A DNA stretch of 64,000 nucleotides from positions 41,898,575 to 41,962,574 of the forward strand of contig CM037876.1 in NCBI GenBank assembly GCA_021292165.1. Reading direction: 5' to 3'. A model generated the notes under the pieces. It had not been told where the DNA came from. It ran no database searches and saw only the letters and a program-made list of their open reading frames with translations. The translations under genes and the position numbers were made by a program. Origin of the DNA: Shinisaurus crocodilurus (lineage: Eukaryota; Chordata; Lepidosauria; Squamata; Shinisauridae). Positions 12,062 through 23,530 of the stretch are shown one piece after another (within the stretch, counting starts at the first letter, position 1; every line of letters begins with the position of its first letter).

Positions 12062-12212
12062 CAGCCTTCCCCAACCTGGGGCCCTCCAAATGTGTTGGAC
12101 TACAACTTGCAGACAGCATCCCTAGCCAGCATGGAATTGGCCATGCTGGTTGCAAGGTATGATGGGAGCTGTAATCCAGTACATATGGAGTGCACCAGGT
12201 TAGGGAAGGCTG
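12062..12212. mobile_element. hAT-type MITE (CAGCCTTCCCCAACC family)
   Basis: 151 bp with inverted ends CAGCCTTCCCCAACCTGG / CCAGGTTAGGGAAGGCTG and an 8-bp target duplication GTTTACAT / GTTTACAC (7 of 8). An 8-bp duplication is the mark of hAT transposition. Confidence 0.8.
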
Positions 12213-12635
12213 GTTTACACAGAGGTACTGGGGTCAGAGGATGCATGACTCGTGGTCTAAGGCAGGCCACTGGCTTCCCTTCAACCTAATGCCCAAGTCT
12301 GATGAATGAGGATCATGTGCATGAGCAGCCCTCATGTTCAGCTGGGTTTGAGGGGCAAGCTGGGGGGCATACCCTCCACCAGTATGCAGAAACCCAGGCC
12401 AACCCACTCTCTTCCACAGTTTGCCTCCCAGGGCATTCAACCTTGCTGAAGTTAAACAAGTCTAGTTCTGGTGGGAGATCACCCGGAAACTCTCTATATA
12501 TACCACCCTGAGTTCCATCATGGAGGAATAGTGGGATAATAAATAATAACCTGCTTGAAAACAGGGGTGCGGGGGAGGAGAAATTTGTAGCTGTCCATGT
12601 GCTAACAGAAAAATAACTAATGCTGTAATCCTATG

Positions 12636-12869
12636 TGGCGTAGTGGTTAGAGTGTTGGACTGGGACTGGGACCCGGGAGATCCGGGTTCTAGTCCCCACT
12701 TGGCCATGAAGCTCACTGGGTGACTTTGGGCCAGTCACTGACTCTCAGCCTAACCTACCTCACAGGGTTGTTGTGAGGATAAGATGGAGAGAAGGAGGAG
12801 GATTATGTGAGCCGCCTTGAGTTCCTTGCAGGAAAAAAGGTGGCATATAAATATAATAAATAAATAAAT
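12636..12869 (+). mobile_element. tRNA-derived CORE-SINE (MIR-like)
   Basis: tRNA head with A box TGGCGTAGTGGTTAGAG and B box GGGTTCTAGTCC, then the CORE segment CTACCTCACAGGGTTGTTGT, then GAGCCGCCTTGAGTTCC and an AATAAATA tail. Confidence 0.8.
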
Positions 12870-13265
12870 ACCCTGGAACAAGTCCCATCAGGACTTACTT
12901 CCTGAAAAACATGTATGGAATTGTATTGTAAAACACTATACACAGCAACCAGTACACATGGATGTTATCTCAAACATTGCCTAAGCAGGACATCCAAAAT
13001 ATGCACAAGACGTAGAAACAAAGTATTCAACAGTAAACATACCATGGGGCCGCATGTAATACACAGCATCTGCCAATCATTAAAGTTAAGTCACACAATC
13101 CATCTTCATCAACCCATCAATCAGTGCAGGCAATATGCACAAGCCAGCTATCAGCAAAGGCAATACACAAATATGCCAGCATCTAATGCACAAACACCAG
13201 TACAGGTATCCTCCCAATGCTGGGGCAACCAACATGCATACATACATCAGTCAATATGCTGTGTA

Positions 13266-13510
13266 CAGTAATACCTTGGATTGCAAGTAACTTGGTTTGA
13301 GAGCGTTTTGCAAGACAAGCAAATTTTTAAATATTTATTTAAATTGTTTTTACTCGATATACAAGCAACGTCTTGCAATACAAGTACTGTAGTATGGCTT
13401 AAATTAAAAATCTCTGTACAATTTTTTTGGGGGGGGATTTCGTTTTGATATAAGAGTGTTGGATTACAAGCACGTTTCCCGAACGAATTATGCTCTCAAT
13501 CCAAGGCATG
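13266..13510. mobile_element. TA-flanked MITE, family B
   Basis: Ends CAGTAATACCTTGGATTGC / GCTCTCAATCCAAGGCATG, flanked by TA. 245 bp. Confidence 0.78.
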
Positions 13511-13786
13511 TACATCTGAACTGTCTGCAAGCCACCTTGAAATTTTTTTAATTATTATTCTAAGGTGGGATATAAAATTAAAATAAATAAATTATGCAGA
13601 CCATGCACACAAACCTCATCACACAGACCAAGGTCAAAAAGAATTCACAAATGCATTCATGGGACATACTAAAAAAGAAATGGCTACTGGAATGCACTGG
13701 TTTTAATGCATTCCAATGGTGGTTCAAAAACTTAAAAGAGTTTTCCTAAGGCCATTCAGGAAGAACCAATGTGTTTTAATGGACTT

Positions 13787-13788
<2 letters not shown>

Positions 13789-13821
<33 letters not shown>
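13789..13821. repeat. (CT)n microsatellite
   Basis: About 16 CT dinucleotides without interruption. Confidence 0.95.
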
Positions 13822-13822
<1 letters not shown>

Positions 13823-13867
13823 AAAGTATCCTTCTGCACTTAGAGAAAGGGCCATAGTAGGGAAAGG

Positions 13868-14050
13868 GTCGAAGCTCACTGGTAGAGCACACACTTTGCA
13901 TGCATAAGTTCCCAGGTTCAATCTCTGGCATCTCCAGGTAGGTCTGGAAAAATTCCTGCCTGAAACTCTGGAGAGCTGCTGCAAGTCAGTGTCGACAATA
14001 CTGGGCTAGATGGACCAATGATCTGACCCAGTATAAAGCAGCTTCCTATT
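13868..14050 (+). mobile_element. tRNA-derived SINE (second family)
   Basis: A box GCTCACTGGTAGAGC (13874-13888) and B box GGTTCAATC (13915-13923), then a tRNA-unrelated part CATCTCCAGGTAGGTCTGG ... CTAGATGGACCAATGATC ... GTATAAAGCAGCTTCC. It is not a functional tRNA because the acceptor arm and 3' half are absent. Confidence 0.7.
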
Positions 14051-14589
14051 TTCCACTTAAATCTCAACAGCACACACACATACACAGAGCAATACATGCA
14101 GTAATACACTCCCCCGCCCCGCCCCAAATCAACACACACCTCCAACAATGGTAACAAGCACATCGAGAAAGAGGGGTTTTTCCTCTGGACAGCAGCAGGA
14201 GAGGAAAGGATAACATCCCTCCGCCCCGCTGAAAGACCATAATGATCAGATCCTCCCCATTCACATAAAAAAAAACACCAAAAAAAACAACAACAAAAAC
14301 CTGCAGGTTAAGTGCAAAGTCACGTCTAGTTTGGCCCTAAGGCAACAAGAGCAGCAACGGATATCGGGTTGCACTGATTGTAGAATAGCTGCAACTCTCA
14401 AACACATCCAGACCCTTGGCTGTGTCTGGATAGGCTGTTCGCGTAAGGGAAGGCAGCGCGCACGCGGAATGCACGCTCATAGTACAGAAGGAAAGTCAGC
14501 GCCCACGAATGACACGTGCACATACTAAAAAAGAAAAAAAAGAAGAAGACAAAATAGTTAGGGGAATTTATCAGGGACCCGTATCAGAC

Positions 14590-15350
14590 TATGGGGACCG
14601 TCCTTGGCAGAGAGAGTGAGAGAGTTGGCGCGTCTGGTCTCTCCCTCCGTCTGCCGGTCTCTCCGACCCACTCGCGTTCTCCTCACCTTGCCTGCAGTCA
14701 CAGTAGCCCCAGTCAACCCTGCCGCGGTTGTTTCTGTAGAAGCACCAGGGCCTGCTCCTGCCGTCGGGGTTCCTGCAGAAGTTGCGCTGCCCTCGCAGCC
14801 CTCGGCCCTGAGGCGTCCGCTCCAGGAAAGTGGGCACGTCCGCCCAGGGCAGGCACTGAGCGCCGAACTCCGTCACGTTGACGAAGCGCCCGCCGCCTCG
14901 GGGGCAGCCGCTGCCGCCGCCTCCAGGGACGACGGGCTGCTGATGCTGGAGCGGCAGAGACGGCGGGGAGCGCGGCTGAGGGCGCGCGAAGCCCCGAGGG
15001 GCGGAATGAAGAGGAGGAGGGGAAGAGCGACCCGTCGCGAAGCTGCCCACTTCAGGGAGCGTCCCGAAAGCAAGCGCAAGCGCCGCCAGGAAAACGCGGG
15101 CGAACGTCATGGTGCCAGCCTCGCTCGCTTTGGTCCATCGCCCCTCGGCTCCGGCGCCCTGACTGGGAGCGGAGAGGGCGGGGCCGCGGCGTCCCGCTAA
15201 TCCTCCCCCCCACCCCCCAGCGGGGGATCGCGCGACGCACACCCCGCCTGCCCTCCTCGCCTGCTTCGTTCGCCGCGGCGTCTCAAGGGCAGCATCATCA
15301 GCATCCGAAAGAGAAACGCGCGCCGCAGTCCCAAGCCAGCAATCCTGAGT
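14590..15350 (-). promoter_or_regulatory. PRSS12: PRSS12 CpG island and promoter region
   Basis: GC- and CpG-rich block covering exon 1 and about 240 bases upstream of the ATG, in sharp contrast to AT-rich flanks. A GC box (GGGCGGGGCC, 15176-15185) lies about 66 bases upstream of the start codon, the kind of site bound by Sp1-family factors. No TATA box is obvious. The transcription start cannot be fixed from sequence alone. Confidence 0.7.
14687..15110 (-). CDS. PRSS12: Neurotrypsin, coding exon 1 (signal peptide and kringle)
   Basis: Neurotrypsin is a secreted multidomain serine protease of neurons that cleaves agrin at synapses. This exon gives residues 1-141. Residues 1 to about 23 form a hydrophobic signal peptide (starts MTFARVFLAALALAFG). 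Residues 29-68 are rich in proline and glycine. Residues 69-139 form a kringle with six cysteines (69, 86, 112, 123, 137, 139) and the signatures NFCRNPDG, RPWCFY and DWGYCDC, which closely match mammalian neurotrypsin. An N-glycosylation site NVT lies at 78-80. The chosen ATG at 15110 has A at -3 and is the one preceding the signal peptide. The exon ends in CAA G, then a GTGAGG donor (phase 1), as expected before the first scavenger-receptor exon. No SRCR or protease exon is visible further left, so the rest of the gene lies beyond position 1. The reading frame stays open 96 codons upstream, which I attribute to GC richness. Confidence 0.95.
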
Positions 15351-15472
15351 TCCGCGACATATACTCCCTGGTAAAGTCCGTTTAGGATTTGCAAACACCC
15401 CCTGCCCTGCCCCTGCCCGTTAAGAGTAGCTGCGCGCTTTCTCTTTCACACACGTCCTCCAGCATCATGTTT

Positions 15473-15690
15473 TATTTTTATTTATTACTACATTTATATC
15501 CCACCTTTTTCCCTTTTGCAAGGAACCCAAGGTGGCTTACATGCATGGTCCTCCTCCTCTCCATTTTATCTTCGCAACCTGTGAGGTAGGTTAGGCTGAG
15601 AGTCAATGACTGGCAGCCTCCCAAGTGGGGACTAGAACTTGAATTTCCCGAAGCCCAATCCAACACCCGCTACACCTCACAGGCTCATAG
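15473..15690 (-). mobile_element. tRNA-derived CORE-SINE (MIR-like)
   Basis: Reverse copy of the same family just upstream of PRSS12 exon 1; TTATATCCCACC and GAACCCAAGGTGGCTTAC mark the 3' end and AACCTGTGAGGTAGGTTAGG the CORE. Confidence 0.78.
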
Positions 15691-17254
15691 GTTTGCTATG
15701 CTTTTCACAGCTCCACCGCAGGCAGAAATTCAACAGGCAAAGTGTTTCCTTCCAAGAACTGCATCTGCACCTGGAGGGACGCTGCATGGCCTGCTTTCAT
15801 TCCTGCTTGTCTGGGAGCCCCGCCATCTTCTGACCCGGGTCCCCTTCTGCCAAAGCCATATGTGACATGTATGGTGATGTGGGGAGCTGCTTATGGTGGT
15901 TACTCAGGGGGTAGGACAGGTGCTTTGCATATGCTCAGAGACTTGAATGTTACCAGTCTGAGAACGAAGGGCAGGGTGGAGCTCTGGGAACTATGCCCAG
16001 GGGAGCAGGGACTCTTCTGGCTCTAACGGACCCCTGAACATCACCAGAGCACAAGGAGAGTTCATATTGGAGAGGTAGAAAGGAGAGCTTAGGACAAGTT
16101 CAGCCCTCTCCCATATTCTGGTAGATGTGGGAAGTAGAGGGAGAATCTCATCCAACGGGGGTGCATTTAGGAATGGGGCTGCTCGCTGGCATGCTGCAAA
16201 CCCAACATAATAAACAATGCTTAGAGCTAATGGACTTCATTGGTGCCATTGGGTTGTATTCAATGGTACTCTAACTTAAGCCCCATTTACTTCAATGGGT
16301 CTACGATACAACCCATTACTCAAAAAACAATTCATAAGGAGCAATCCGAGCTGCATCTCTGGAAAGAGATGTACCTGCACGTGCTCCCCCCCTGTAATCC
16401 TTATCCTAGGAGGCAGGGGGAGTAGTTTCCCTTGAAAAAAATTGCTGCCTCTTGTCCAGCTTCGGAATGCTGGCATTCTTGCGTGCGCCTTGTACTCAAA
16501 ACATCCCAGAGCCCGTTGCTCTGTCTGGTGCCAGTTCTCAGAGATTCTCCCTTGACACCCTTCAGCTCATCTTCACCTCACTCCGGAAGACTGCGATGGG
16601 TGGGAAATCCATTGGAATAAACTCCCACTGGAATCAAGGGAATGTGCTGCCATCCAGTGCATTTAGGATCCGGGTGTTAAGTTTTAGTGTCCCCCAAGAC
16701 ACTTGCTCCATGCACAGTCAATTAACAAAGACCCATTGGAGTTAATCAGATTACACCAGACAAAGCTGTTTCATGGTTTCTGCTTTGTCATGTAATTCCC
16801 CTCTGCACACATTAATTCCCATTCGTACCTATGTCATTCAGTTTCTCATTCACTCCTTGTTTTCACTGGTCACTCTAAAGGCCTCCCTTGCTTTCAATGA
16901 CCATGCTTGGACGGGGTGGGGGGAGGTTTGGCCATTCATTTTAGTCAATTGGTATGTTCCCCACATACCAAGATTCCTACTTCAAACTCCACAGTGCCCG
17001 AAGGTGCCTGGATCTAGGACTTTGGGTGTGCTCATTTCCGTTTACTGTATCAGAGAAACTTTAAATATGACCTTTTTAATTGCATTATAAAGTTAGGAAT
17101 CCATGTTAAGCTTCCCACAGCAGTCTTCTATTCCTTTGTATGGAGTGGCCCCAATCCAAATAAAGTTACCATGACAAAGTCCCATTGAAATCAATGGAAT
17201 GCTAATTGCTATTAACATGTCCCATTGCTTCCAATAGGACGCATGATCCCATGC

Positions 17255-17330
17255 GTGTTTGTTCAGAAGTCCCACTGTGTTCAATGAAGCTTACTTCCAG
17301 GTAAGTATGCGTAGGATTGTGCCTTATAGC
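17255..17330 (+). repeat. Short dispersed repeat (ACTTCTGAGTAAACATGC family)
   Basis: CCCACTGTGTTCAATGAAGC, then GTAAGTATGCGTAGGATTGT. Sister copies: 31775-31848, 36425-36485, 42165-42250, 42280-42348, 49645-49710, 53095-53165, and a copy at 19370-19590 split by a 5S-headed SINE. All combine a CCCATTGAACTCAATGGG-like start with CATGCATAGGATTGCAC. Confidence 0.6.
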
Positions 17331-17559
17331 ACAAGCCTAAGTTACATGGTTACTTAGAAATAAGTACCACTTCATTTAATGGGCATGTAAGTGTGCATTG
17401 GATTGAAGCCGTAGTTACCACTAACTTCAGCTGGATTGGGGCCAGTAATTACAAATTAAAAGTATGAATATATGTATTGTTTCTTAGTCTGTCCTTGCTT
17501 GTTCTCTACCTATTCAACCTCTGTAATTGTAGATAAACAAATGTTACAGAATTTTATGT

Positions 17560-19360
17560 ATGTATTTATCTTTTTTATTCCATCCATCATATTAAATGTC
17601 AAGGCAGTGTGCAAACATTGAAAATAATGCAATAAAAACAAAAAGCAAGATAAAAGCAGCAGGTAAAACTTTAGGACAGACTTATAGCTTTTTGATCAAC
17701 TTATATCAGTTACAATGCGTGTGTAGATAAAAATCTTTCTGCCAGGTACCTAAATGACGAACTCCTTTGGGGAGGGCATTCCACAACTGGGATGCCACTG
17801 CCAATAAAACCCTCTCTTTTGTTGATTATTGTCTTACTTCAGATGGAAGTGGTACATGGACAAGGGCCTTGGCAGAAGATCTTAAAAGTACTGATAGTTA
17901 AATATGGGAGTTCCTCCAGATATTTGGGTCTTCTGCCATTTAGGGCTTTGGAGGTAAGTGAACTGGGTCTGGAAGTGAACAGGTAGCCAGTGACACTGTT
18001 AAAACTGGCATAATATGGATAAACAGGGCTTTGCCAGTCAGAATTCTGAGAGCCATATTCTGTACTAATTGAAGTTTTTGAACCATCTTCAAGGGAAGCC
18101 CCACATAGAACACATTGCATTAATTCAATCAGGCACATGTTGGAAATTGTAATGTTGCCTGCTTAAATCAACAAGGTAATGCAACCACTGGTTACAATGG
18201 GAGGAAAGGGTTAATTGAACAATCCCCAGGATGCATGTTTTGTGACCCCTCCTCCCTACTTCCAGCCTCTCTGTGGCCCACCTGTCTCTCCCTCCCCATC
18301 TCCAACCTGATGGACACAAGGTCTGAGCTGGTTTCCAGCCAATGATCTCTAATGAAGCAGACTCTTAATACCAAATAATCTAATCTGACTATATGCATCC
18401 TGCATATATGAATAAATGAACTGTAAGTAAAAGTAATAAATGTCTTTATTAGTTTTAAACCTTGTATGGACAATCCATTCCTTTAAAGGGCCTTTTACCA
18501 GGGTTTAGCGACCCACATGGTGATAACCAGTTTCAATAACCAGGCTGTGCATAAGGGGGAAAACTCTGCTTCATCCTAACCAGTATAGGACCGACTTCTT
18601 TCCATATCCCCCAACAGCACGAATCACCATGGGCAGACCATGCTTGTTCAGAAGTGGCCACAAATGGTGAAACAGCTATAGCTGGTAAAAGGCACTTCAC
18701 TGGGAAAAGGAACCCCCAAATAACGAACCTGCTCTCACAGTGTGAATGCAACTCCATTCAAAACAACCTGAGCATCATCTTGCCAGTCATGAGAATCATC
18801 TACCCAGTGCCTCCATATTGTCAGGATTCAACACCAGTTTATAGGCCCTCATCCAGCTGATTACCAAATCCAGGGCTTCCAAATCAGCACTTCTGCAGCT
18901 GTACATCACCAGCACTTTGATGGTATACACCTAAGTCCAAATTCACCCAGCAGCTTCATATAAATGTTTTAAAAAACATGAAGGTAGGATGGAATGCTGT
19001 GGGACTAAATAGCACACATGTCAGGGGGTAGAACAGAAATCCCTCAGTACCTTTGGGAACAGACCCTACAGGGAGCAGCAGAACCACTGTATCACCATAT
19101 CTCTAACTTCCAACAACAGAGCTGGTCCAGAAAAATACCATGACTGGTTATATCAAAAGCTACCGAGAGATCAAGGAGAATCGAGGGTTAAATTCCTCCT
19201 GTCTCTCTCCCAATGAAGGCCACCCATCAGAGTGACCAAGGCTGTTTCAGTGCCAAAACCTGGCCTGAAGCTGGATTGAAATGGGGCTAGAGATAATCCG
19301 TTTCATCCAAGAGTGCCTGGAGATGGACAGCCACCACTTGCTTGTGGGCCTTGCCCACAC
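17560..19360 (-). pseudogene. Old L2 LINE, heavily decayed
   Basis: On the minus strand a reverse-transcriptase remnant is readable near 19120-19330, resembling LLDLS-AFD and GI-LD-L, with several stops. A C-terminal remnant near 18040-18130 resembles CNALYLG. L2-like 3' UTR follows down to about 17570. The spacing between the two blocks is about 400 bases longer than in the 33-kb copy, so 18130-18530 probably includes an insertion that I cannot classify. Confidence 0.6.
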
Positions 19361-19400
19361 TAGCTGGTGAGCAAGCCCCATTGAACACAGTGGGACTTAC

Positions 19401-19550
19401 TGCTCAGCTTGTCTGAGTGTGGAAAGCTAAGCAGGGTCAGGCCTGGTTATCACTTGGATGGGAGACCCCTCCTCTAGTTTCCTGCATTGAGCAGGGGGTT
19501 GGACTCGATAGCCTTGTAGGCTCCTTCCAACTCTATGATCTGTGAAATCT
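19401..19550 (+). mobile_element. 5S rRNA-headed SINE with CR1-like tail, copy 3
   Basis: 5'-truncated at TGCTCAGCTTGTCTGAG; keeps GGAAAGCTAAGCAGGGTCAG and CACTTGGATGGGAGACC. It sits inside a short dispersed repeat (halves 19370-19400 and 19551-19590), with a weak ACTTAC/ACTTGT duplication at the joints. Confidence 0.85.
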
Positions 19551-20201
19551 ACTTGTGAGTATACATGCATAGGCAGAGCAATTCTATTGGTGGGGAGGGA
19601 GAGGGGAGCATTCATAGCAGAGCAACTGCCACATCCAAAGACCTGTGGACTCCCTGCAGCCAGGGCGGGAGGAGAAGGGCAGGTTTTTACCCCTCCCATA
19701 AACTCTTGTGGGAGGGAAATTACTACACCAGCTCCACAACTTGCATAGTTCGGGCCCTTTGGGGGTGGGGAGGTGTCTGTTAGTGGAACAAAGGGGCTTA
19801 GGATCCTATGGATCCTCAGGTACTTTGGCATGTCCCGACAACTCCCTGTTTTAGCCCCACTGCCAGCAGGATATCTATGCCCGCAGAGCTTTCTGCAGGC
19901 ATAATGGGGAGGGTGGGGCTCCAGTGGCATAAGTGCCATCCTGCTGGCGAGCCTCCCTCTCTGCTGGCAGAGCAACACTTAAGCCACTTCCTATGATCGC
20001 TCAGCTGGCTGAATGTAGGATTGCACCCTAAGTGAATGGTCGAAATTAACATGATCATAGCGTTAGCAAGAGCAGGTATTAAAAACTTTTTGGTAAATTA
20101 TTTATTCTCAAACCCTTTAAAAAAGATCTTTTATGAAACACAGGTTAGCAGGATCCCTTTACACAAGAACCAAATATTAGAATGCCAGGATTCCCCTAGT
20201 A

Positions 20202-20978
20202 AAGGAGCGGAGAACCTCTTCTAGTGGGAGGGCTGAATTCTATTTCAGAGAAGCTCTTGGGAGCTGCATTCCAATGACGGGCGGGGCAAAAGGGGCGGGA
20301 CCAAAAATACCTGCATATTTTAGCTTGAAGCTCTCACTGCAGATAATTATTTATTTTATTTATTTATTTAATACATTTTTATACTGCCCAATAGCTGAAG
20401 CTCTCTGGGCGGTTTACAATAGTTAAAACCATAAAATACAATATAATATAACTATAACATTTAAAACCATAGATTAAAACAAACAGCAAGGCTAGCAGCA
20501 GTTCAAATTAAAGCAACAGTTAAAAACTACCAGATAAAAATGATTAAGATGATTAAAAGGATTAAAATGCCTGGGAGAATAAAAAGGTCTTCACCTGGTG
20601 CCGGAAAGAGTACAATGTGGGCGCCAGGCAAGCCTCTATGGGGAGCTCATTCCACAACCAGGGTGCCACAGCAGAAAAGGTCCTCCTCCTGGTAGCCACC
20701 TGCCTCACTTCCTTTGGCAGGGGCTCTCGGAGAAGGACTGCTGAAGAAGATCTTAGTGTCCGGGCAGGTACATATGGGAGGAGACGAGATGTATTTCAAC
20801 CTTTTAGCATGGGGAGAAAAACAGCACAAAACCCAGGAAGCCACCAATGATTGGTAGTTGGAGGAACGAGGGTGGCTCCAGGGGAAGGGGGCACAGCCTT
20901 CTGGAGAATCCTAGAGGGCCAGCTTCGGGCCCCCAGTTGGCTGGATTTGGCGTCCGGGCCTGAGGTTCTACACCCCTG
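20202..20978. mobile_element. hAT-type element with nested L2 3' end
   Basis: Left end AAGGAGCGGAGAACCTCTT, right end GAGGTTCTACACCCCTG, flanked by CCCTAGTA / CTCTAGTA (7 of 8). An L2 3' fragment on the minus strand (about 20342-20845), with GGGCGGTTTACAA near its tail, occupies the middle. Related remnants without clear ends lie at 25637-25815 and 36925-37135. Confidence 0.7.
20342..20845 (-). mobile_element. L2 LINE 3' fragment
   Basis: Minus strand. Tail of ATTT repeats, then GCCCAATAGCTGAAGCTCTC and GGGCGGTTTACAA, with 3' UTR text (TCATTCCACAACCAGGGTGC) shared with the L2 copy at 868-2165. Confidence 0.7.
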
Positions 20979-21454
20979 CTCTAGTATAATGTTATTACTT
21001 TAGAATTAAAATGTTCTTTTGCACACAAGAAAGAAAAATCGCTTTTGATTCATCACATTACTGAGACTTGAAGATAGGGAGCAAGTCCAAAGAACTGAAA
21101 ATATATTTAAAGGTTTTATTATGTGTTAAAACACATTGCCAATTCCTTTCTTTCTTTCTTTCTTTCTTTTTAAGAGATATTCAGAGTAGCCAAATAATAG
21201 ACACATTAGAAAATATCTGTTGAAGAAATCTGCTAATCATATATTTTTGGGCAGCATTCCAGAACTCCCAAGTATATAATCTGTGTTCAATAAGGTTTGC
21301 AACAGTGCACAAAGACAAAAATACTTGCCTTTAAGAACTAAAAGACAAAAGAAATTTTATTATCAAGAACATCTTTGAGTAGTAGTGAAAGAGATTTGGC
21401 TCCCACCCACGGATGTCAATGGAAATTCTCATATTTGGCAAATTCTCAGCATAG

Positions 21455-21690
21455 CCAGTGCGGTGTAGTGGTTAGAGTGTTGGACTAGGACTCAGGAGAT
21501 CCAGGTTCTAGTCCTCGCTCAGTCATGAAGCTCACTGGCTGACTTTGGGCCAGTCACTGACTCTCATCCTAACCTACCTCACAGGGTTGTTGTGAGAATA
21601 AAATGGAGAAGAGGAGGAGGATTACCGGTATGTAAGCTGCTTTGGGTTAAAAAAGGCATGATATAAATATAACAAATAATTATTACTTAA
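21455..21690 (+). mobile_element. tRNA-derived CORE-SINE (MIR-like)
   Basis: Same family as 12636-12869: CGGTGTAGTGGTTAGAGTG, GGTTCTAGTCC, CTACCTCACAGGGTTGTTGT, then ATATAAATATAACAAATAA. Confidence 0.8.
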
Positions 21691-22254
21691 TAAGGGCACA
21701 TCCTATACTGAATATCCACTGACCAAAGATTTGGTGGAAGATACGAGTCATGAGGGAAGTAGATGGCGCAGCAGAAGAGCACACTTATGCTATACCCCTT
21801 CAATCCATCAGTGGCACAAATTTATGCCGGCACCTGGAGGTGTGTGGCGGCCGCCACCATCTTGGGGACAACTCCATGACTTCCTGAGTATTGCTGAGCA
21901 ACAGGCATCTCTGCGTTGCCCTTTTGCTAACCTAGCAACATCATGCTCATGTCTCTTGGGTGACCCTGTTCCCAACAGCCCTGTCCTGCCTGAGTCAGAG
22001 TGGTTGGAACCACCCATCCCACTGCTGCCCATGCCCCCTGTGTGCTTTTGAACCACTGACCTCCTGAGTCTGAGCCTGCTTTGCAGACTGCACCATGGAG
22101 CTCCCTTGCTCGCTGCTGCTGCCTGGTTCAGTGTTTTTCTTCCACTGGGGGATGGCAGGTGTAAAATGGGGGATTCAAACCAGAAACCTCCTATCTTTGC
22201 CATTGCTTTGACAAAGCAATGGGCAACCTTGGCTGTGTCTGTGGCCATTGCCTA

Positions 22255-22560
22255 GTTCTCTGCATTTCTTGTATGTTGGGGGCACAGCGACATGATGGAT
22301 AGGTCCCCAGCTTGGCCTGTGTGGGTTGGCTCCCTGCATGTCTGCACTGCATGTGGCCATCATTGCTGGCATGGCTCCTTATTGGTGGACCATGACAGTG
22401 TTGCTATGAACATATCTGTCATTTTTTATGCTGTGTTTGTATTTTCTGGTTGTGTGGTTTTCTCCTTCCCTATTAGGCTGAGCATGCATTGGATAATGCT
22501 GATGTAGCAGCTGTATATCTCGAATCCTGGAATAATGTGCATATATAGGATTGCTCTGTA
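22255..22560 (+). repeat. Unassigned dispersed repeat, copy 1
   Basis: CAGCTTGGCCTGTGTGGGTTGGCTCCC (given in part), GGCTGAGCATGCATTGGATA and GATTGCTCTGTA align with the copy at 44650-44960 in the same order. The sequence to the left (21720-22250) contains more text that I cannot assign. Confidence 0.6.
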
Positions 22561-22871
22561 CATTTTCTTTCTTTTTTTCTTTCTTTCCTGTATGCACAGA
22601 TAATTGTACTGCAAGCCGATTAATGGAATCTTGCTGATGAATAATCCAGGAAGCCTTTAAGCTCCAATCCTAAAAACTATTTTTTAAATGTCCATTTCTT
22701 CATTTATATGCTACTGAAACTACAAGCTGTAGCACTGCTTTTGTTTTGAAAATCAGAATGCTTTTATATATCATTAACCATAATTTCAGATATCACCACA
22801 CCATCCAAATCATTTGTATTTCTGTTGTTCACAGGTGGAGGCTTCTGTTGCTTTAAAGGTCCTCCTAGCCC

Positions 22872-23260
22872 AGTGAAGGCGAACCTATGGCACGCAGGGA
22901 CCAATCTGTGGACACGCGAGAGGAGCGAGATCAGGCAGGGATTGCAGCGAGGATTCCCGAGGGGAGGGGCAGGAGAGCAAGCGGGGAGAGGAGAGGCGAG
23001 GCGAGGCGGGCAGCTGCCGCTTTAAATGAAGATTCCCCGAGGGGAGGGGAGGGGCGGGAGAGCAGGCGGGGAAAGGCGAGGCGAGGCGGGCAGCTGCCAC
23101 TTTAAATGCTAGGTCGGCTCCTCTCCGCCTCTCTCTCACGCGCTCACTCGCTCTCAGCCCTGCCTGCCTGCCTGCAAAGGAGTGGCTGGGCTGCTCCTTT
23201 AAATCCCCGCGCTCACGCACACTCCTCTTCCTCCAGTGTTGCCTACCTCAAAACCGATTC
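22872..23260. repeat. GC-rich hAT-like remnant with tandem duplication
   Basis: Starts CAGTGAAGGCGAACCTATGG, a hAT-like end, and continues into a G-rich block with two copies of a unit of about 75 bases (GAGGGGAGGGG ... GGCGGGCAGCTGCC ... CTTTAAATG). The right end is unclear. Confidence 0.5.
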
Positions 23261-23446
23261 TTCAGGCCCAGTTGCTCTGAAAACTCTCAAGTCTCTCCCT
23301 CTCTCACACACACGTTCAAGAAAGAAGCAGAGACTGACCCACTGCCTCATTCAGACACAGTAGCCAAACAGGACACACATACATACACAGCCAGTCCTGG
23401 CCCAGGACATTTTGCTGCCTGAAGAGGACTGGCAAATGCCTCGCAT

Positions 23447-23530
23447 TTCTCACTGGATGATCTGGGCCAGTCACTACCTCTCAACCTAACCTACCTCACA
23501 GGATTGTTGTGAGGGTAAAAATGGAGAGAT
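23447..23530 (+). mobile_element. CORE-SINE fragment
   Basis: Only the CORE part survives (GGGCCAGTCACTACCTCTCA, CTACCTCACAGGATTGTTGT). Confidence 0.65.

Larger units (their letters stand above)
1..14686 (-). other. PRSS12: PRSS12 intron 1 (partial)
   Basis: Everything left of the exon 1 donor is read as intron 1 because no further neurotrypsin exon (SRCR, protease) appears on the minus strand. The stretches 1-700, 2170-2660, 3980-5070, 5860-7180 and 11380-12060 hold no gene, RNA or repeat that I could recognise. The rest is repeats listed separately. Confidence 0.75.

Noticed and set aside
13868..13940. Possible tRNA gene
   Set aside because: A and B boxes are present, but the cloverleaf is not completed and the sequence continues as a SINE.
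14591..15200. Plus-strand reading frames of 96 and 198 codons over PRSS12 exon 1
   Set aside because: They are antisense shadows in CpG-rich DNA; the minus-strand frame encodes a clear kringle.
15111..15398. In-frame upstream Met of PRSS12 at 15398
   Set aside because: The 96 extra residues lack a signal peptide or any similarity, and the ATG at 15110 has good context and precedes the signal peptide.
22885..23220. 111-codon minus-strand frame
   Set aside because: Produced by the G-rich tandem duplication in a hAT-like remnant.
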